Assembly: GCA_023439545.1 (NCBI GenBank)
Contig: JAEXNT010000074.1
Span: 35,966 to 99,965 of the forward strand
Reading direction: 5' to 3'
DNA from: Bacillota bacterium
Lineage (GTDB): Bacteria > Bacillota > Clostridia > Acetivibrionales > DTU013
DNA length: 64,000 bases
Part shown: piece by piece, positions 8,574-15,849 of the stretch
How positions within the stretch are numbered: the stretch's first letter is position 1
Layout: each line of letters opens with the position of its first letter
Translations under genes and position numbers: made by a program
The notes under the pieces: generated by a model
The model's database searches: none
What the model saw: the letters and a program-made list of their open reading frames with translations, nothing else
What the model was told of the DNA's origin: nothing

Positions 8574-8615
8574 GGATGTTTAGCGCCAATGGCGCGGATT
8601 ACCTTTAAAACATCC
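8574..8615 (+). promoter_or_regulatory. structured leader element before apt
   Basis: GGATGTTT (8574-8581) pairs with AAACATCC (8608-8615), an 8-bp closing stem. Inside, GCGCC-AAT-GGCGC forms a second hairpin, followed by a 12-nt unpaired stretch. The closing stem ends right at the AAAGGAGG ribosome binding site of apt. The same element, with only three changes in 42 nt, precedes aspS at 15791-15832. I do not recognise it as a named RNA family. Confidence 0.6.
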
Positions 8616-8630
8616 AAAGGAGGAAAACTA

Positions 8631-9146
8631 ATGGATTTGAAGCAAAAGCTCAGGCATGTGGCGGATTTTCCGAAGCAGGGCATCGATTTTATCGATATTA
8701 CGACAGTATTGCAGGATCAGACTGCGTTGAACCAAAGTATAGAAGAGATGAAAAAGCTGGCGCAGGAAATAGGGAATTTCGATCTGATCATCGGTCCCGA
8801 GTCAAGGGGTTTCATATTCGGCGCTCCGCTTGCCTATGCGCTCAACAAGGGCTTCGTTCCGATAAGGAAGAGGGGCAAGCTGCCTTATAAAACCGTCAGC
8901 GTCGAATATCAACTGGAATATGGCAAGGATGTGCTTGAGATTCATGAGGATGCGATACAGCCGGGCCAGAGAGTTATCATCGTAGACGACCTGCTTGCCA
9001 CAGGAGGAACGACCGAGGCCAATATAAAGCTTGTTGAGAAGCTTGGCGGAGAAGTTGCCGGACTTGTGTTTTTCATAGAATTGGGCTTCCTGGACGGACG
9101 GAAGAAACTTCAGGGCTACAAGGTGAGATCGGCCGTAACTTTCTGA
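8631..9146 (+). CDS. apt: adenine phosphoribosyltransferase
   Basis: 171 residues, normal for Apt, which salvages adenine to AMP using PRPP. The PRPP-binding motif VIIVDDLLATGGT is at about residues 119-131, and GPESRGFIFG and RKRGKLPYKT are family-specific. The ATG at 8631 is preceded by AAAGGAGG; an ATG at 8589 is also in frame but lies inside the structured leader element and would add 14 unconserved residues. Expression may be controlled by that leader. relA follows after 87 nt. Confidence 0.95.
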   Translation: MDLKQKLRHVADFPKQGIDFIDITTVLQDQTALNQSIEEMKKLAQEIGNFDLIIGPESRGFIFGAPLAYALNKGFVPIRKRGKLPYKTVSVEYQLEYGKDVLEIHEDAIQPGQRVIIVDDLLATGGTTEANIKLVEKLGGEVAGLVFFIELGFLDGRKKLQGYKVRSAVTF

Positions 9147-9170
9147 AAATGAGCGCCATACTATAAAGCA

Positions 9171-9215
9171 GGCATTATGAACCTTCTGAAAAGCGGGCAT
9201 TATGAACCTTCTGAA
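9171..9215 (+). repeat. 20-bp tandem duplication before relA
   Basis: GGCATTATGAACCTTCTGAA occurs at 9171-9190 and again at 9196-9215, identical, with a 25-nt period. Each copy holds an ATG; the first is in frame with relA but neither has a good ribosome binding site. The duplication creates a false N-terminal extension of relA. Confidence 0.9.
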
Positions 9216-9233
9216 GCGATCTCGGAGGAGCAG

Positions 9234-11417
9234 ATGGACAACCGGTATAATAAGCTCGTTATGAAAATAAAAGAATATAATCCCGGCTGTGATATATCCA
9301 TACTGGACAAGGCATATGCAATGGCCAGCAAGGCCCATGAAGGCCAGCTCAGGGAATCGGGGGAGCCGTATATCAGCCATCCTATCGAGGTTGCCAATAT
9401 TCTTGCCGACCTTGAACTTGACTGCACCACTATTGTTGCAGGCCTGCTGCATGATACCGTTGAGGATACGAACTGCACCGTGGAGGATATCAGATCGCAG
9501 TTCGGAGAAGATACCGCGGCTCTGGTAGACGGAGTCACCAAGCTTGACAAGATACCTTATACGACCAAGGAAGAGCAGCAGGCTGAGAATCTCCGTAAAA
9601 TGTTCATGGCAATGGCCAGGGATATCAGGGTAATCCTCATAAAACTGGCGGATCGGCTCCACAACATGAAAACCCTCAAATATGTCCCTCTGGACAAGCA
9701 GGAGGAAAAAGCGCGGGAGACTCTGGAGATATATGCTCCCCTGGCACACAGGCTAGGTATTTCAAGGATCAAATGGGAGCTGGAAGATTCGTGTCTGAGG
9801 TATCTTCATCCCAAGGAATATTACGATCTCGTCGAAAAAATTTCAATAAGGCGCCGTGAGCGCGAAGCTTATATAACTGAGATCATTAATGAGATAAAGG
9901 CAAAAACTACCGAGCTCGGCATCGAAACTTCGATCGACGGCCGCCCCAAGCATTTCTACAGTATTTACCGAAAAATGCAGGAACAGAATAAGACGCTGGA
10001 TCAAATATATGATCTTTTTGCGGTCAGGGTGATAGTTAATTCCGTCAAAGACTGCTACGCTGTGCTGGGACTCGTGCATGAGCTTTACAAGCCGATGCCG
10101 GGCAGGTTCAAGGATTACATAGCCATGCCGAAGCCGAACATGTACCAGTCGCTCCATACAACGCTTATCGGGCATTCAGGCCATCCCTTCGAGGTGCAGA
10201 TAAGAACATGGGACATGCATAAAGTAGCAGAGGTCGGTATCGCTGCGCATTGGAAATACAAGGAAGGCGTATCGGGGAAAAGCGAACTGGACAACAAGCT
10301 CGCATGGCTGCGCCAGATGCTGGAATGGCAGAAGGATGCAAGGGATGCGAACGAATTCGTCGAGACGGTAAAAGTAGACCTGTATGCCGATGAAGTTTTC
10401 GTATTTACTCCCAAGGGCGATGTTGTGAACCTTCCGAAAGGGTCGACGCCGGTCGACTTCGCGTATTCCATCCACAGCGCAGTCGGAAACAAAATGATGG
10501 GCGCGCGCGTAAACGGTGAAATCGTTAAGCTCGGTTATGAACTCAAAAACGGCGACATAATCGAAGTGCTTACATCCGCGGCAGTGCACGGTCCCAGCCG
10601 CGACTGGCTCAAGCTTGTAAAGAGCTCGCAGGCGCGGAACAAGATAAACCAGTGGTTCAAAAAGGAAAACCGCGAGGAAAACATACTGCGCGGAAAGGAA
10701 TCGATCGAGAGGGAGCTTAAAAAGCAGGGCCATACCTACAATCAGCTTTTCAGGAACGAATGGGTGGATATCGTCCTCAAGAAATTCAATTTCAACTCAA
10801 TTGAAGATATGTTCTCGGCCGTAGGTTTTGGAGGCATCAGCTCCAGCAAGATCGTAACCAGGCTCAGGGACGAGTACAGAAAGACCTTGAAGCCGGAAGA
10901 ACTCAATGAAGAGCTCGATCAGGAGATATTCGCAAAACAGGATAAGGACAAGAAGAAAAAATCAGTTCCCGAAAACGGCGTTATAGTCAAGGGCATCGAC
11001 AATTGCCTTGTGAGGCTTTCAAGGTGCTGCAACCCTGTGCCGGGGGACAGTATAATAGGGTATATAACCAGGGGCAGGGGCGTTTCGGTACACCGCAGCG
11101 ACTGCACCAATGTTTCGGCGGCGCGCGGTGAAGACGAGCGGCTGATCGAGGTCAGATGGTACTCTGCGATCAATGTAGCTTACAAGGCGGACATAACTGT
11201 TTTGGCTAACGACAGGACGGCACTCCTTATGGAAGTAACCAATGCCATCGGAGAGGCGAACATCCCGCTGAAGGCCATGAACGCCAGGACCACGCGCGAC
11301 CAGATAGCAATTATAAACCTCACCCTGGAGATAATAGACACTGACCAGCTCGAGAAAATAATCAAAAAGCTCAGGAAAGTGGACGGCGTGTTTGATGTGA
11401 CCAGAAACAAGCAATAG
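9234..11417 (+). CDS. relA: bifunctional (p)ppGpp synthetase/hydrolase
   Basis: 727 residues, the normal size of Firmicute Rel. It makes and degrades the stringent-response alarmones. The HD hydrolase domain is intact (GLLHDTVEDT near residue 75). The synthetase domain shows GRFKDYIAMPKPNMYQSLHT near residue 290. A TGS domain follows (VFTPKGDVVNLPKGSTPVDF near 400), then a cysteine-containing linker with RCCNPVPGD and a C-terminal ACT domain. The ATG at 9234 was chosen for its GGAGGAG 6 nt upstream; a start at 9177 would read through the tandem duplication. The metallo-hydrolase gene follows, as in many Clostridia. Confidence 0.95.
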   Translation: MDNRYNKLVMKIKEYNPGCDISILDKAYAMASKAHEGQLRESGEPYISHPIEVANILADLELDCTTIVAGLLHDTVEDTNCTVEDIRSQFGEDTAALVDGVTKLDKIPYTTKEEQQAENLRKMFMAMARDIRVILIKLADRLHNMKTLKYVPLDKQEEKARETLEIYAPLAHRLGISRIKWELEDSCLRYLHPKEYYDLVEKISIRRREREAYITEIINEIKAKTTELGIETSIDGRPKHFYSIYRKMQEQNKTLDQIYDLFAVRVIVNSVKDCYAVLGLVHELYKPMPGRFKDYIAMPKPNMYQSLHTTLIGHSGHPFEVQIRTWDMHKVAEVGIAAHWKYKEGVSGKSELDNKLAWLRQMLEWQKDARDANEFVETVKVDLYADEVFVFTPKGDVVNLPKGSTPVDFAYSIHSAVGNKMMGARVNGEIVKLGYELKNGDIIEVLTSAAVHGPSRDWLKLVKSSQARNKINQWFKKENREENILRGKESIERELKKQGHTYNQLFRNEWVDIVLKKFNFNSIEDMFSAVGFGGISSSKIVTRLRDEYRKTLKPEELNEELDQEIFAKQDKDKKKKSVPENGVIVKGIDNCLVRLSRCCNPVPGDSIIGYITRGRGVSVHRSDCTNVSAARGEDERLIEVRWYSAINVAYKADITVLANDRTALLMEVTNAIGEANIPLKAMNARTTRDQIAIINLTLEIIDTDQLEKIIKKLRKVDGVFDVTRNKQ

Positions 11418-11423
11418 GAGTAA

Positions 11424-11468
11424 GCCGGAAGTAATGCCGGAAGTAATGCTGGAAGTAATGCCGGCTTT
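11424..11468 (+). repeat. 12-bp tandem repeat with flanking stem
   Basis: Three tandem copies of GCCGGAAGTAAT (the third with T for the second C) fill 11424-11459. The outer AAGCCGG (11422-11428) and CCGGCTT (11461-11467) can pair. No T tract follows, so terminator function is doubtful. Confidence 0.75.
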
Positions 11469-11512
11469 AGGCGATAATTGGAAATTGTTATAAAAAAGGA
11501 CAGGAAAGTATC

Positions 11513-12130
11513 TTGGGTATATATTTTAAAGCCATATCGTTTGGATTGCTGGATTCAAACTGTTACATTATAGGGGACGCAGGCTCGGCAGCCGTGGTGG
11601 ATGCGGGAGCGAACGCCGAAGCGGTATTGGAGGCGCTGAAGTCCCAGTCGTTGCATTTGGAGTATATAATTCTGACACACGCACATATTGACCATGTTTT
11701 GAACGCAGACAAGCTCAGGGAAGCCACCGGGGCGAAGATCGTCATCCATGAGGACGATGCGCTGCTGCTCGGCAATCCCATACTCAATTGTTCCGCAATG
11801 TTCGGACTGAACAAGGTTTTTGGACCGGCGGACATATTGGTCAAGGATGGCGATACGATATGCATCGGCGGCGTAAAACCGAGTTTTATTCACACCCCGG
11901 GTCACACGCCGGGCAGTATGTGCGTGCTGGCAGACCGGCGCCTTTTCTCGGGAGATACCTTGTTCAGACTCGGTGTTGGCAGGATCGACCTGGGAGCGGG
12001 AAATCAGACGAAACTTGAAAGCTCCATCAGACGGCTGATGGAGCTCGACGATTCGATCGAAGTTTTCCCGGGTCACGGACCGGTAACGGACATAGGCTTT
12101 GAAAGACGGAACAATCCATTTATCCTGTGA
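11513..12130 (+). CDS. metallo-beta-lactamase-fold hydrolase
   Basis: 205 residues, like the glyoxalase II-related hydrolases that follow relA in many Clostridia. The metal-binding motif THAHIDH is at about residues 55-61; further ligands are in HTPGHTPGS (near 127), SGDTLF (near 145) and FPGHGP (near 185). These support a two-metal thioester or related hydrolase, but the substrate is unknown. The start is TTG at 11513, with AGGA 9 nt upstream; no ATG or GTG lies near. It ends 26 nt before the convergent phage-like gene. Confidence 0.9.
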   Translation: MGIYFKAISFGLLDSNCYIIGDAGSAAVVDAGANAEAVLEALKSQSLHLEYIILTHAHIDHVLNADKLREATGAKIVIHEDDALLLGNPILNCSAMFGLNKVFGPADILVKDGDTICIGGVKPSFIHTPGHTPGSMCVLADRRLFSGDTLFRLGVGRIDLGAGNQTKLESSIRRLMELDDSIEVFPGHGPVTDIGFERRNNPFIL

Positions 12131-12155
12131 ATGCGTTATTGATACCAAGGTCACC

Positions 12156-13871
12156 CTAAGAAATCTCATAGAACCCTGAAATTTTAAGTGCCAGAGCAGA
12201 ACCGGCTGTCGCAGTATCAATCATAACGCAAATATCGTTGTTTGTCCCATCGTCCCTGATGTATGCGTACTTAGCTACAGGCGTAGTGCCGATTATCTCA
12301 ACTGCATTCACGACAGGAGAATAATCCAATTTTCCCGGTGTAAGCGGCAGAGTAATTGACACAGGCGCAGCAGCGTTATTACCATTGGCAGCGCTAATGT
12401 TTATATCAAAAAATACTGTCTTATTGATTGCCTTATATCGTGCCTTCGCGATTATAGTTGTCGGATTTGCTGTAGTCCATGTTATCGTTGGTGTCCAAGC
12501 CTGCCAGTCAGTTTTTTGGCTGATTATCTGTTGCTCGATATCGGAACTCGTGAAGTCATAAAATTTAGGCAGTGTTGCCTTGAAAATTGATGTTGTCCCT
12601 GTAAGTGCGTATGATCCAAATATTGTGATTGATTTGTCGGCATTTTGCTTTAAAATGACATTATAGAATCCGTTATGACTTGAATCCCAAGAAGCTTCAA
12701 TAAAAATTTCATACCAGCTTCTGCCACCATCTCCGGAAGCGTACAATCTTGCATTCCCCGGAGTGACCGTTTCCTGATTTCTGAAAGGCATTACAGCATA
12801 AATACCATCATCAGTGCGCAATACGGACCCCTTATTTGCAAGCGTTCCAATGATCGTATCTGTTGTTTTGCCAAATTTAACCCGATACTCAATGTCCTCT
12901 GGCTTAACCACAGGATTAATGCCACTAGGACGCTTCCAGAAATAAATGCCTTCAGGTAGTTCATCGCTGCCCATAGCCACGCCATCGGGTAAACTGAGCA
13001 ATGAGGTCGGGTGAATCGGAGGAATATTCGGGTACACATATACTGATTCATCGAAAACATTCTGCCAGGTTTCCCCTAAGTTATAGGATATAAGTATTTG
13101 ACGATTTTTATCGTCCCCTATGACTACCCAAATGCCAATTGCTCCTTGATTGTAATGGTCAATAAGGACATCGTGAATATGATAGTCCGCAGCATCGATC
13201 ATGCTATCAATCGGCTTACTGAAAATACACCCGAATGTAGCGCCAGAATCTGGTGAAAGAACTACTTCTCTAGGCGGGTTAGCTGCAATTTTATCTCCAT
13301 ACGAGGACATGACAATATAAGTATCGTATTGAGAATAACCCCATGTGAGTTTTACCGACCCGGCCTTAAATGTATAAGCAACATTGAAAGTAGTTTTGGC
13401 TTCATCAGATACTAAAATACGCCCTTGATTTGTTGCGAGAATAATCCTTCCGCTTTTTGAAATTAATAATGCCTGAAGTAGACATGTCTCTCCAGCATTC
13501 AGAAAAGGTGCGGCATCAAGCACAGGATTGAAAGTAGCGCCATCATCTATCGATTTGCATACCTTGTTATCCCATTTTACAGACCATATCGCCCCATCGT
13601 CATCAATATAACATATCATATATGTTGAATTTTGATAACGATAAATAGTTGGAATTACTTTGGCAGGGATAGGATACTTTTTCGGTATAAATTGCTTCGA
13701 CATTTCCGCCAAATCCGAACTTATTTCGCCCAGTATGTCTTCTACATTATCATTACTGAAATGACCGCCAGTATCCACAACGTTGACTAAACCTGCGTCT
13801 GTTTTGAAATGTATGGGTTCATATTCGCCGAGTGCATTCTTGATGAAATACTCTGTTGGTTGTATAGCCAT
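12156..13871 (-). CDS. phage tail-like BNR/Asp-box repeat protein
   Basis: 571 residues; the ATG at 13871 has GGAGG 8 nt upstream. The N-terminal 50 residues (MAIQPTEYFIKNALGEYEP...) resemble virion-attachment ends of tail proteins. The middle carries at least four Asp-box turns: SIDDGATF, SPDSGATF, SYNLGETW and SGDGGRSW, which point to a sialidase-type beta-propeller. The last 110 residues (WTPTITW, KARYKAINKTVFFDI) resemble a common phage receptor-binding tip. Base composition is AT-richer than its neighbours. It stands alone and antisense between the hydrolase and hisS, with no other phage gene, integrase or att site seen. It may be a prophage remnant or a domesticated adhesin. No sialidase arginine triad could be confirmed. 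Confidence 0.75.
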   Translation of the reverse strand: MAIQPTEYFIKNALGEYEPIHFKTDAGLVNVVDTGGHFSNDNVEDILGEISSDLAEMSKQFIPKKYPIPAKVIPTIYRYQNSTYMICYIDDDGAIWSVKWDNKVCKSIDDGATFNPVLDAAPFLNAGETCLLQALLISKSGRIILATNQGRILVSDEAKTTFNVAYTFKAGSVKLTWGYSQYDTYIVMSSYGDKIAANPPREVVLSPDSGATFGCIFSKPIDSMIDAADYHIHDVLIDHYNQGAIGIWVVIGDDKNRQILISYNLGETWQNVFDESVYVYPNIPPIHPTSLLSLPDGVAMGSDELPEGIYFWKRPSGINPVVKPEDIEYRVKFGKTTDTIIGTLANKGSVLRTDDGIYAVMPFRNQETVTPGNARLYASGDGGRSWYEIFIEASWDSSHNGFYNVILKQNADKSITIFGSYALTGTTSIFKATLPKFYDFTSSDIEQQIISQKTDWQAWTPTITWTTANPTTIIAKARYKAINKTVFFDINISAANGNNAAAPVSITLPLTPGKLDYSPVVNAVEIIGTTPVAKYAYIRDDGTNNDICVMIDTATAGSALALKISGFYEIS

Positions 13872-14067
13872 ATTCCACACCTCCAGTTAATTTTTAGATA
13901 ATAAGTTCGACGATTGTATGTATATTCCTTTAAAATATTGCTAAATTTCTATTATTTCTGGTTTTATATAAGTTTTGGCGAGTGTTTCACTAAGCAAACA
14001 AAGCCTAGTAACGAGTCATGCGGCCGAGTCATTCAGCCGAGTCATTCAGCCGAAAAATTGGTTTTAC

Positions 14068-14096
14068 TTGACAACTGTATGTTACGTGATTAAAAT
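14068..14096 (+). promoter_or_regulatory. promoter of hisS-aspS transcript
   Basis: TTGACA (14068-14073) and TAAAAT (14091-14096) with a 17-nt spacer. Transcription would start near 14103, just ahead of the T-box leader. Upstream, at 14010-14055, lie short direct copies of GCCGAGTCATTCA. Confidence 0.7.
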
Positions 14097-14102
14097 ATAA
14101 AT

Positions 14103-14436
14103 ATTATTTGCACTAAAGGCAATGAAGGAAAAGAGTAGCCCGTACATGTTCAAGGGAGAAGGCGCCGCGACTGAAAGCGCTTTTAACGTAAGGCAGGCGA
14201 AAGACATTCCCGAGCCGGACAGAGGAAAGATCGCAGCCGTTTTGGGAAGGAAGCGGTCGAGTAAGCTGTCACGCTTGAACCGGCGTTATGGGAAACAAGT
14301 GGATTTACCGCTGAAAGTGAAACAAAAGAACCGTCCCTTTGTTTCGTTTTTATTCAGCGAAAGGATCCGATCCGGGTGGCACCACGGGAAACAACTCTCG
14401 TCCCTGACTTTATAGTCAGGCGGGAGTTTTATTGTT
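14103..14436 (+). promoter_or_regulatory. T-box leader of hisS with terminator
   Basis: The leader carries the T-box core GGGTGGCACCACGGG at 14374-14388, which pairs with the acceptor end of uncharged tRNA. It is followed by the terminator: CTCTCGTCCCTGAC pairs with GTCAGGCGGGAG, then TTTTATT, ending at 14434. Stem I should lie in 14120-14230 (AGAGTAGCC at its 5' side). A CAT triplet near 14203 could be the histidine specifier, but I did not fold it. A GAAAC...GTTTC repeat has inserted at 14319-14345 between stem I and the antiterminator. The leader would switch on hisS when charged tRNA-His falls. It fills most of the gene-free stretch 13872-14478. Confidence 0.9.
14319..14345 (+). repeat. 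GAAAC...GTTTC palindromic repeat, copy 1
   Basis: The 27-nt unit starts GAAACAAAAGAACCGTCCCT and ends TTGTTTC. Its outer GAAACAAA and TTTGTTTC arms are perfectly complementary in this copy. It sits inside the hisS T-box leader. Other copies are at 25424, 26238, 29377, 29416 and 42887. Confidence 0.85.
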
Positions 14437-14478
14437 ATATAAGGAATAATAATGGTAGGTAATAAAAAGGAGGACGCT

Positions 14479-15738
14479 ATGATTCAGGCGCCAAAAGGTA
14501 CCAGAGATATACTGCCTTCGGAGGTCTACAGGTGGCAGTTCGTGGGGAAGGCTTTCAAAAAGCTTTGCGACAGCTTTGGATATAAGGAGATAAGGATACC
14601 TGTATTTGAACATACGGAGTTGTTCCAGCGGGGAGTGGGAGATACAACCGACGTGGTCCAGAAAGAGATGTACACCTTTCAGGACAAGGGCGGCAGGAGC
14701 ATAACGCTAAGGCCCGAGGGAACGGCCGGAATAGTCAGGAGCTATATAGAAAACGGCATGGCGTCGCTGCCGCAGCCTATTAAGCTGTTTTACGACATAA
14801 CAGCCTACAGGTATGAAAACGTGCAGAAAGGCCGTTACAGAGAATTCCACCAGTTAGGAGTCGAGGCGTTCGGAGCTGCAGGTCCCGCTATCGACGTCGA
14901 GGTGATCAGCCTCCTTTATATGTTCTTCGAAAGGCTCGGGCTCAGGAAAACCGGGCTGAACATCAACAGCATAGGCTGCCCAAAATGCAGATCCGTCTAT
15001 CACGAAAAGCTGAAGGAATATTTCAGGCCTCACCTTTCGGAGCTATGCGGCAACTGCAAGGAAAGATTTGAAAGAAATCCGCTGAGGCTGCTGGACTGCA
15101 AGGAAACGGGCTGCAGGAAGCTTGTTGCCAATGCACCTTCGCTCCAGGATTATCTTTGCGACGAATGCCGCGGTCACTTTGAAGGACTCAAATCAGGTCT
15201 CGACAACCTGGGTATCGAATACAGCGTCGACCCGGGTATCGTGAGGGGATTGGATTATTATACGAGGACTGTGTTTGAATTCATTTCAGAAAACGTCGGC
15301 ACTCAGGGCACAATCTGCGGAGGGGGCAGGTACGATGGGCTCGTTGAGACCTGCGGAGGAGTCCCGACCCCCGGGATAGGCTTTGCGCTTGGAGTGGAAA
15401 GGCTTATGATGGAGCTGGACAGTCAGGGAATAGACATCGAAGAACCTCCGGCTCCGGAGCTGTATATCGCGACAATGGGACAGAAAGCGTCGGACTTTGC
15501 GCAGCAGCTGGTCTACAAGCTCAGGAAATGCAGCGTGGGCGCTGAGACGGACCTGATGTCGAGAAGCCTTAAAGCCCAGATGAAATATGCGGATAAAAAG
15601 GGATTTTCATACACCATCGTCCTGGGAGACGATGAAATAGATTCGGGCAAGGGCGTTCTGAAGGATATGAGGTCAGGGGATCAGAAGGATGTTAGTCTGG
15701 ACTCGATACTCGACAGGTTGAGGAATCAGTGCAAGTGA
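14479..15738 (+). CDS. hisS: histidyl-tRNA synthetase
   Basis: 419 residues, normal for bacterial HisRS. The N-terminus MIQAPKGTRDILPSE is diagnostic. Class II motif 2 is seen as YRYENVQKGRYREFHQLGVE near residue 115, the histidine-specific GLDYYTRTVFEF near 265, and motif 3 as GFALGVERL near 310. A C-terminal anticodon-binding domain follows. The ATG at 14479 is preceded by AAAGGAGG; an upstream ATG at 14452 is in frame but lies between terminator and ribosome binding site. It is under T-box control and followed by aspS, as is usual in Clostridia. Confidence 0.97.
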   Translation: MIQAPKGTRDILPSEVYRWQFVGKAFKKLCDSFGYKEIRIPVFEHTELFQRGVGDTTDVVQKEMYTFQDKGGRSITLRPEGTAGIVRSYIENGMASLPQPIKLFYDITAYRYENVQKGRYREFHQLGVEAFGAAGPAIDVEVISLLYMFFERLGLRKTGLNINSIGCPKCRSVYHEKLKEYFRPHLSELCGNCKERFERNPLRLLDCKETGCRKLVANAPSLQDYLCDECRGHFEGLKSGLDNLGIEYSVDPGIVRGLDYYTRTVFEFISENVGTQGTICGGGRYDGLVETCGGVPTPGIGFALGVERLMMELDSQGIDIEEPPAPELYIATMGQKASDFAQQLVYKLRKCSVGAETDLMSRSLKAQMKYADKKGFSYTIVLGDDEIDSGKGVLKDMRSGDQKDVSLDSILDRLRNQCK

Positions 15739-15790
15739 AACACATACCGGCGGTTAGGGGAAATACTGATAATAGCGTGAACCGCAGATA

Positions 15791-15832
15791 GGATGTTTAG
15801 CGCCGATGGCGCGGATTACTTCTAAAACATCC
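15791..15832 (+). promoter_or_regulatory. structured leader element before aspS
   Basis: GGATGTTT (15791-15798) pairs with AAACATCC (15825-15832); inside, GCGCC-GAT-GGCGC forms a hairpin. It ends exactly at the AAGGGAGG ribosome binding site of aspS. It differs from the apt copy at three positions, one in the inner loop and two in the unpaired 3' part, so both stems are kept. Confidence 0.6.
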
Positions 15833-15849
15833 AAGGGAGGAGAACATAT

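Noticed and set aside
8577..8609. ten-codon leader peptide MFSANGADYL before apt, matched by MFSADGADYF before aspS
   Set aside because: Both copies are open in this frame, but no ribosome binding site precedes either ATG, and the differences suit RNA structure better. Kept as an RNA element.
8802..9749. 315-codon minus-strand frame across apt and relA
   Set aside because: It spans two conserved genes in the other direction, and its translation has no known motif.
14122..14415. 97-codon plus-strand frame in the hisS leader
   Set aside because: The region is a T-box RNA with its own terminator; the frame has no ribosome binding site and contains a dispersed repeat.
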